A DNA stretch of 64,000 nucleotides from Haloferax sp. Atlit-12N. GTDB lineage: Archaea; Halobacteriota; Halobacteria; Halobacteriales; Haloferacaceae. The DNA is taken from positions 186,001 through 250,000 of the forward strand of contig NZ_PSYW01000001.1 in assembly GCF_003383095.1 (NCBI RefSeq), written 5' to 3'. Below, one piece after another: positions 58,997-64,000 of the stretch (positions are counted from its first letter, which is position 1; each line of letters begins with the position of its first letter). The position numbers and the translations under genes were made by a program. The notes beneath the pieces were generated by a model. That model did no database searches. It saw only the letters and a program-made list of their open reading frames with translations, and was not told the origin of the DNA.

Positions 58997-59105
58997 GGTC
59001 ATCCCCGGCGGCGACATCCGCCGCCACCTGTCTGCTTCAGAGTGGTGAGATTCAGCGTATAAAGATACGTACCCGATTATCAGCCGTGATTATCCTCGCC
59101 GAGTG

Positions 59106-59113
59106 TTTATATA
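59106..59113 (+). promoter_or_regulatory. TATA box of the cheB operon
   Basis: TTTATATA lies about 28 bp upstream of the ATG of a short leader ORF at 59139, the standard haloarchaeal spacing, so a leaderless start there is likely. The 9-mer tacccgatt occurs at 59070-59078 and 59112-59120, flanking the region, and could be an operator pair. Confidence 0.65.
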
Positions 59114-59138
59114 CCCGATTTCCGAACCACGGAGGTAG

Positions 59139-59249
59139 ATGAGCGGTCAACGAAACGGCACACTAACGAAGCCACCAAGCCCTCGGCGGGGGGGCCACTC
59201 GGCGTCGTCGAGTTCCCGCCGACCCGGAACCGCCGGGTGGGGACGATGA
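59139..59249 (+). CDS. Candidate 36-residue leader ORF overlapping the cheB start
   Basis: A short frame starts at ATG 59139, near the expected transcription start of the che operon. It encodes a basic Ser/Arg/Gly/Pro-rich peptide (MSGQRNGTLTKPPSPRRGG...) and ends with TGA overlapping the cheB ATG (ATGA, 59246-59249). There is a GGAGGT just before it. It has no known family and unusual composition for a haloarchaeal protein (basic). It may be a translated leader that couples translation into cheB, or just untranslated mRNA. Confidence 0.35.
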   Translation: MSGQRNGTLTKPPSPRRGGHSASSSSRRPGTAGWGR

Positions 59250-60346
59250 GCGCGTCCGCCGGCGCGGACCCGACTCGCGCGGTCGTCGTCGACGACTCGC
59301 GGTTCATGCGGACGCTGATTCGCACGCTCCTCGAGGACGCGGACGTCGAGGTCGTCGCCGAGGCAGCCGACGGCCGCGAGGCGATTTCGGTGGTCGAGGC
59401 GAACCGACCCGACGTGGTGACGATGGACATCGAGATGCCCGAGATGAACGGGCTCGACGCGGTCGAGGCCATCATGGAGGAGTGTCCGACGCCCGTCCTC
59501 ATGCTCTCGGCGCACGCCGAGGAGGACGCCGACGTGACGTTCGAGGCACTCGACCGGGGGGCGGTCGACTTCGTGACGAAACCGGGCGGCGAAGTCACCT
59601 CCGAGATGCCCCGCGTCAAGCGGGAACTGGTCGAGAAGATTCAGTCCGCCGCGGCGGTCGACCTCTCGGCGACGCGCAGGGGCTCTCGTCCGCCGAAGGC
59701 GGAGCCGAAGTCGGCGGCGACCGCGGGGTCGGCACCGTCGCGGTCGAGGTCGACCGAGTCGCTGCCGACCGAGGGCTCGACGCTGATTATCGGCGCGTCC
59801 ACGGGCGGGCCGAACGTCGTCGAGCGGTTGCTCGCGGCGCTCCCCGAGGAGGCCGGTCTCCGCGTGCTGGTCGTCCAGCACATGCCGGCCGGCTTCACGA
59901 AGCGCTTCGCGGCGCGGCTCGACGGTCGGTGTGACTACGAGGTCCGCGAGGCGAGCGACGGCGAGCGAATCGGCCCCGGACAGATTCGCATCGCGCCGGG
60001 CGGCTCGCACCTCCTCGTGACCGGCGACCGCGCCGGACGCCTCCGGCTCGAACTCTCCGACGACGAGCCGCTTCACGGCGTCAAACCGGCTATCGACCTC
60101 ACGATGGCGTCGGCCGCGGAGACGGTCGACGCGCCGCTGGCCGGCGTGCTCCTCACCGGCATGGGCCGCGACGGCGTCGAGGGGATGACCCGAATCAAGC
60201 GGGCGGGCGGCCACACGGTCGCACAAGACGAAGCGACCTCCGCGATCTTCGGAATGCCGAAGCGGGCCATCGAGGCCGGCTGTGTCGACACCGTCTCGGC
60301 CGACGGGCGAATCGCAGACGAAGCACTCAGCGGGCTCACTACCTGA
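59246..60346 (+). CDS. cheB: Chemotaxis methylesterase CheB
   Basis: A 366-residue protein. The receiver domain has Asp61 (VTMDIEMP), Ser/Thr in LSAH and Lys112 (FVTKP). A linker (about 140-175) leads to the methylesterase domain with Ser185 (IIGASTGGP), His212 (VVQHMPAGFT) and Asp309 (GMGRDG). It removes methyl groups from or deamidates receptors when phosphorylated by CheA. It begins in the ATGA overlap with a candidate leader ORF and is followed by cheA after 2 nt. Confidence 0.96.
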   Translation: MSASAGADPTRAVVVDDSRFMRTLIRTLLEDADVEVVAEAADGREAISVVEANRPDVVTMDIEMPEMNGLDAVEAIMEECPTPVLMLSAHAEEDADVTFEALDRGAVDFVTKPGGEVTSEMPRVKRELVEKIQSAAAVDLSATRRGSRPPKAEPKSAATAGSAPSRSRSTESLPTEGSTLIIGASTGGPNVVERLLAALPEEAGLRVLVVQHMPAGFTKRFAARLDGRCDYEVREASDGERIGPGQIRIAPGGSHLLVTGDRAGRLRLELSDDEPLHGVKPAIDLTMASAAETVDAPLAGVLLTGMGRDGVEGMTRIKRAGGHTVAQDEATSAIFGMPKRAIEAGCVDTVSADGRIADEALSGLTT

Positions 60347-60348
60347 CC

Positions 60349-62556
60349 ATGGACGAAGAACTCTACCAAGCATTCATCACCGAGAGCGAAGAGAGCATCA
60401 CGCAGTTGAACAACTCGCTGTTGTCGCTGGAGTCGAACCCGGACGACACCGAGGCCATCGACGACATCTTCCGGCAGGCCCACACGCTGAAGGGGAACTT
60501 CGGCGCGATGGGCTTCGACAACGCCGCGACCGTCGCCCACGCCGTCGAGGACCTCCTCGACGAGATTCGCCACGAGCGACTCGACGTGACGGCGGAACGG
60601 ATGGACCTCGTCTTCGACGGGATGGACCTCATCGTGGAAATCCTCCACGACATCGAGGAAAACGGCGAGTCCACTATCGACCCGACCGACACGGTCGAGG
60701 AGATTCGCGCCGCAGTCGAAGACGGAGGTGACGCGGGAAACTCGAACCCGGCGGCGCCTGACGAGGCCGACCGCGAGTCGGTCGACCTCGACTCTCTCGC
60801 CGCCGACTGCGTCGATACGGACGCCCTCGACGCGACCACGCTCACTCACGCCCACGTCGAACTCGACGCGGGACAGATGAAGGGCGTCGACGCCGGCATC
60901 TTCCTCAGTAGCATCCCCGAGGACCTCGACGTGGTCGGGGCGAACCCGAACCGCGACGCCATCGAAGACGGCGAGTACGGCGACGGTTTCGACCTGTTCG
61001 TCGCCGAGCTCGACGCCACCGTCGTCGAGAGCGAACTCGGCGGCCTCTGGAAGGTCTCGACGGTCGAGACCACCGACGTGTCCGACGCGCTCGCCGGCGG
61101 CGACGAGGCCGCGGACGCCGGCGACACACCGGCGGCCGAGTCGGAGGTTGACGCCCCGGCATCGGACGACTCCGAACAGTCCGTTGACGCTGACGGCGCT
61201 GTCGACGGTGACAGCGACGCGGTATCTGCCGACGCTCCCAGCGTTGACGACGGGAGCGAAGGAGACGCCGACGAGGCCGAGTCGACCGAGAGCGACGAAG
61301 AACCGGAGTCAGGCAACGAGAAGAAAAAGGAGGCCCGCTCCATCTCGGCGGTCAAGTCCGTCCGCGTGGACGTCGACCAACTCGACGAACTCCACGAACT
61401 CGTCGAGCAGTTGGTCACGAGCCGCATCAAGCTCAGAAACGCCATCGACGTAGGCCAGACGACCGCGCTCGACACGCTCGACGAACTGGACAAAATCTCG
61501 TCGAACCTCCAGAACACCGTGATGGACATGCGGCTCATCCCGCTGAAGAAGGTGTTCGACAAGTTCCCCCGACTGGTGCGCGACCTCGCTCGCGAACAGG
61601 ACAAACGCGTCTCGTTCAAGGTCGAGGGCGCGGACATCGAACTCGACCGCACCATCCTCGACGAGATTTCCGACCCGCTGATGCACGTCCTCCGGAACGC
61701 CGTCGACCACGGCATCGAAGACCCCGACGTGCGCGAGGCAAACGGCAAGTCCCGCACGGGGACCATCAGACTCTCCGCGCGCCGCCAACACGACACCGTC
61801 ATCGTGACCGTCGAGGACGACGGCGGCGGTATCAACGCCGACGCCGTCCGCGAGAAGGCGGTCGACAAGGGCGTGGCGACCCGCGAGGAGGTGAACCAGA
61901 TGCCCGACAGCGAGGTGTACGACTACATCTTCCACCCCGGCTTTTCGACCAACGACGAAATCACGGACGTGTCCGGCCGCGGCGTCGGCATGGACGTGGT
62001 GAAGACGACCGTCGAATCGCTCGACGGCTCGGTATCGGTCGAGAGCGAACCCGGCGAGGGAAGCACGTTCAACATCCGGCTGCCGGTGTCGGTCGCCATC
62101 ATCAAGGTGCTGTTCGTGCAGGTCGAAGACCGCGAGTTCGGCGTCCCCATCAAGTACATCGACGAGATAAGCCGCCGCGACCGCGTCCAGACGGTCAGCG
62201 GCGCGGAGGTCATCGTCCACGAGGAGACCATCTTCCCGCTGATTCGGCTCCGCGAGGCGCTCGAAATCGACTCGCCCGAGCCCGACGACGGCATGGTGGT
62301 CCGCATCCGTCCCGACGACAGGCAGGTCGCGCTCCACTGTGACGGCGTGACGAAACAGGAGGAAGTCGTCGTGACGCCACTGCAAGGACCGCTGTCGGGC
62401 GTCGGCGGGCTGTCGGGAACGGCCGTCATCGGCGACGGGAACGTCATTCCGATTCTGGACGTCTCGACGCTCGAACTCCCGGCTGACGGCGAGCAAGCGA
62501 TGCGCGAGTTCGACCCGAGCCAGCTCCCAGACACCGCCGAGGAGGCGGCCGACTGA
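60349..62556 (+). CDS. cheA: Chemotaxis histidine kinase CheA
   Basis: A 735-residue kinase. HPt domain with phospho-acceptor His45 (FRQAHTLKGNFGAMGF); response-regulator-binding P2-like region (about 160-250); an acidic linker (about 250-325); dimerisation helices (DELHELVEQLVTSRIKLRNAI); HATPase domain with MHVLRNAVDHGIEDP (N box), VEDDGGGIN (G1) and GRGVGMDVVK (G2); and a C-terminal CheW-like domain. It phosphorylates CheY and CheB. Its 3' end overlaps cheR by one base (TGATG). Confidence 0.97.
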   Translation: MDEELYQAFITESEESITQLNNSLLSLESNPDDTEAIDDIFRQAHTLKGNFGAMGFDNAATVAHAVEDLLDEIRHERLDVTAERMDLVFDGMDLIVEILHDIEENGESTIDPTDTVEEIRAAVEDGGDAGNSNPAAPDEADRESVDLDSLAADCVDTDALDATTLTHAHVELDAGQMKGVDAGIFLSSIPEDLDVVGANPNRDAIEDGEYGDGFDLFVAELDATVVESELGGLWKVSTVETTDVSDALAGGDEAADAGDTPAAESEVDAPASDDSEQSVDADGAVDGDSDAVSADAPSVDDGSEGDADEAESTESDEEPESGNEKKKEARSISAVKSVRVDVDQLDELHELVEQLVTSRIKLRNAIDVGQTTALDTLDELDKISSNLQNTVMDMRLIPLKKVFDKFPRLVRDLAREQDKRVSFKVEGADIELDRTILDEISDPLMHVLRNAVDHGIEDPDVREANGKSRTGTIRLSARRQHDTVIVTVEDDGGGINADAVREKAVDKGVATREEVNQMPDSEVYDYIFHPGFSTNDEITDVSGRGVGMDVVKTTVESLDGSVSVESEPGEGSTFNIRLPVSVAIIKVLFVQVEDREFGVPIKYIDEISRRDRVQTVSGAEVIVHEETIFPLIRLREALEIDSPEPDDGMVVRIRPDDRQVALHCDGVTKQEEVVVTPLQGPLSGVGGLSGTAVIGDGNVIPILDVSTLELPADGEQAMREFDPSQLPDTAEEAAD

Positions 62557-63398
62557 TGCCCTCGTCAGCGACCGACGACCCGGCGTTCGGCCGGCTCTTG
62601 GACTACATCGAAGACTCCCTGCAGTTCCAGACGAGTTCGTACAACGACGCCTATCTCGACCGCCGAGTCTCCGCGCGGATGCGGCGACGACGCGTCGACG
62701 ACTACGAGTCGTACCACGACCTCCTCACCGACGACGAGGAAGAACAGCAGGCGCTCCTCGACGCGCTGTCGGTTAACGTGACGAGCTTCTTCCGGAACCC
62801 CGAGGTGTGGGAGGCGCTCCGCGAGGTGCTCCGCGACCTGAGTTCGCGGGGGAGCCGTCACGACCCCATCAAGATATGGAGCGCGGCCTGCTCGGACGGC
62901 CGCGAGGCCTACTCGCTGGCGATGCTCGCCCACGACGACGACCGCGTCGACGAGCGACGCATCGAAATCGTCGGCACGGACATCAAACGCGAGATTCTCC
63001 GCGCCGCCAGAGCGGGCGAGTACCGCGCCTCCGAGACGAACGACGTGGCCGAGCAGCTCGACCCCATCGGCCGCTGGGAGCGCTTCGTCGACCGCGACGA
63101 CGACACCTTCCAGGTGAAAGACGCCGTCACCGACATGGTCCGATTCGAGCGGCGCGACCTCATCCGCGAGGAGCCGCCGGGGACGTTCGACCTCGTCGTC
63201 TGCCGGAACCTGTTCATCTACATCAACGCCGAGTCGAAGCGCGCCGTCTTCGAGACGCTCGGCTCCGCGCTGAAGCCGGACGGCTACCTCACCATCGGCA
63301 TGACAGAGACCATCCCGCCGACGTGTAGACAGCAGTTCGACCCCGTCGAGAAACGACTCCGCATCTACCGCGCGAGCGACGCCGCGGTCGGGAGGTGA
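62556..63398 (+). CDS. cheR: Chemoreceptor methyltransferase CheR
   Basis: A 280-residue SAM-dependent methyltransferase. N-terminal helical domain (LLDYIEDSLQFQTSSYNDAYLDRRVSARMRRRRVDDYESY), VNVTSFFRNPEVWEAL, then the SAM-binding KIWSAACSDGREAYSLAML and LVVCRNLFIYIN. It methylates receptor glutamates, opposing CheB. A GGAGGTGA at its stop codon probably serves as the ribosome-binding site of the next gene. Confidence 0.96.
   Translation: MPSSATDDPAFGRLLDYIEDSLQFQTSSYNDAYLDRRVSARMRRRRVDDYESYHDLLTDDEEEQQALLDALSVNVTSFFRNPEVWEALREVLRDLSSRGSRHDPIKIWSAACSDGREAYSLAMLAHDDDRVDERRIEIVGTDIKREILRAARAGEYRASETNDVAEQLDPIGRWERFVDRDDDTFQVKDAVTDMVRFERRDLIREEPPGTFDLVVCRNLFIYINAESKRAVFETLGSALKPDGYLTIGMTETIPPTCRQQFDPVEKRLRIYRASDAAVGR
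63391..63398 (+). promoter_or_regulatory. Shine-Dalgarno sequence overlapping the cheR stop, for cheF
   Basis: GGAGGTGA sits 3 nt before the cheF ATG and includes the cheR TGA. It is the complement of the 16S 3' end in haloarchaea. Because most haloarchaeal genes are leaderless, such a strong SD inside an operon indicates coupled re-initiation. Confidence 0.7.
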
Positions 63399-63401
63399 GC
63401 C

Positions 63402-64000
63402 ATGAAGCCCGGTGAGCAAAAACTCGGAGACACCCGCGGGCGGTTCCTCCAAGTCATCAAGAACGGCCGGGAGATTCACGACGTCGACTGGACGAGCGGC
63501 CGAATCCTGCTTTCGAACAGACGACTCATCCTCGCGGGCACGGGCGGCAAGCGAACGATTCAGCTCTCGAAGATAGAGGAGTTCGGCGGCCGGTACGACG
63601 TGAACCAGCGCATCGCGACTGTCTCCGACTACTTCAGCGTCCACATCCCGTCGGGCGTTGTCCTGCTCGCACCCGTCGACTACGACGAGTTCGAGACGGA
63701 CTTCTTCGGGGCGCTCCTCAACACCGAGCAGTTCCTCGCACGACATCCCGCGGTCGCCGGCGGCGTCGTCCAGAACACCGAGTGGGAGAAGTCCCGGCTC
63801 AAAGTCGAAGACGAGGCCGTGAGCATGGCGACCGTCGGCGGCAAGTTCGTCGAGATACGGCTCGACGACATCGGCGACGTGAAGACCGGCGAGCGGACCA
63901 TCGTCGACGAACACCGGAGCGTCATCGAGGTCGAACACTCCGACGACGAAGGGACGAGCCTCCAGACGTACATCTCCGGCTCCGACCGCGCCGTCAGTTT
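63402..64000 (+). CDS. cheF: CheF-family archaeal chemotaxis protein (runs off the right edge)
   Basis: The first 199 codons are present. The sequence (MKPGEQKLGDTRGRFLQVIKNGREIHDVDWTSGRILLSNRRLILAG, then TIQLSKIEEFGGRYDVNQRIATVSDY) matches the archaeal CheF family, which links CheY and other Che proteins to the archaellum. It follows cheR by 3 nt with a GGAGGTGA just upstream, so it belongs to the che operon. Archaellum genes would be expected to the right of the window. Confidence 0.85.
   Translation, partial: MKPGEQKLGDTRGRFLQVIKNGREIHDVDWTSGRILLSNRRLILAGTGGKRTIQLSKIEEFGGRYDVNQRIATVSDYFSVHIPSGVVLLAPVDYDEFETDFFGALLNTEQFLARHPAVAGGVVQNTEWEKSRLKVEDEAVSMATVGGKFVEIRLDDIGDVKTGERTIVDEHRSVIEVEHSDDEGTSLQTYISGSDRAVS

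Overview
The window is chromosomal DNA from a halophilic archaeon, almost certainly a Haloferax species. The evidence is high G+C, strongly acidic proteins, haloarchaea-specific families, TATA boxes about 27 bp before start codons, Tat-type lipoboxes, a tRNA-Trp gene with a long box C/D-type intron, and a dihydrofolate reductase that closely matches H. volcanii HdrA as I remember it. Gene order from the che cluster to hdrA/arfA also fits my memory of H. volcanii (not checked). No insertion sequence, prophage, CRISPR array or rRNA was seen. Genes are densely packed, often with 1-11 nt overlaps.

Layout. 0-5.7 kb: start of a GMC oxidoreductase and its small Tat subunit, then single enzymes (FAH, UPF0173, OsmC, DJ-1/PfpI, HAD-IIA). 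5.8-9.6 kb: a pterin/flavin-flavoured block of GTP cyclohydrolase III (arfA), a zinc-ligand-free MDR reductase, a PTPS-like protein lacking the catalytic Cys, and a GT4 glycosyltransferase, convergent with hdrA. 9.7-12.6 kb: small haloarchaeal proteins, intron-containing tRNA-Trp, YjbQ and a membrane protein. 13.2-16.7 kb: guaB, a TrmB-family regulator and a HalX response regulator. 16.8-19.9 kb: a CHAT (caspase-like) protease, a P-loop-less RecA-like protein and a 46-residue membrane peptide. 20-25 kb: UspA, an aminotransferase with an Lrp regulator, twin PH-domain proteins and NhaC.

25.2-33 kb is a six-gene operon of the MoxR/vWA type: two large vWA membrane proteins, an anchored coiled coil, a membrane protein, a MoxR ATPase and a DUF58 protein. 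33-38 kb holds transporters, small zinc proteins, a thioredoxin-like protein, an RNA-binding protein and a NUDIX hydrolase. 38-44 kb is a cluster of extracytoplasmic redox and metal proteins: [2Fe-2S] ferredoxin, DsbA-like and TlpA-like lipoproteins, CcdA, a DyP/EfeB-like lipoprotein, a SCO1-like lipoprotein and a P19-like lipoprotein. Together they look like a copper/iron handling or thiol-relay system.

44-58.5 kb: MFS carriers, aldo/keto reductase, a bactofilin-like membrane protein, acyl-CoA synthetase, a creatininase-family protein (candidate ArfB, the step after ArfA), an FeS photolyase-like protein, cold-shock protein, AhpD-like peroxidase, MscS, a broken cupredoxin remnant and an NCS2 permease. 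58.5-64 kb: the chemotaxis cluster cheW (divergent), then cheB-cheA-cheR-cheF, preceded by a possible leader ORF.

The most promising leads are the pterin block, the CHAT module, the metal-redox cluster, the leader ORF before cheB, and a hairpin containing the start codon of the UspA gene. Family names such as DUF numbers are from memory; no database search was possible.
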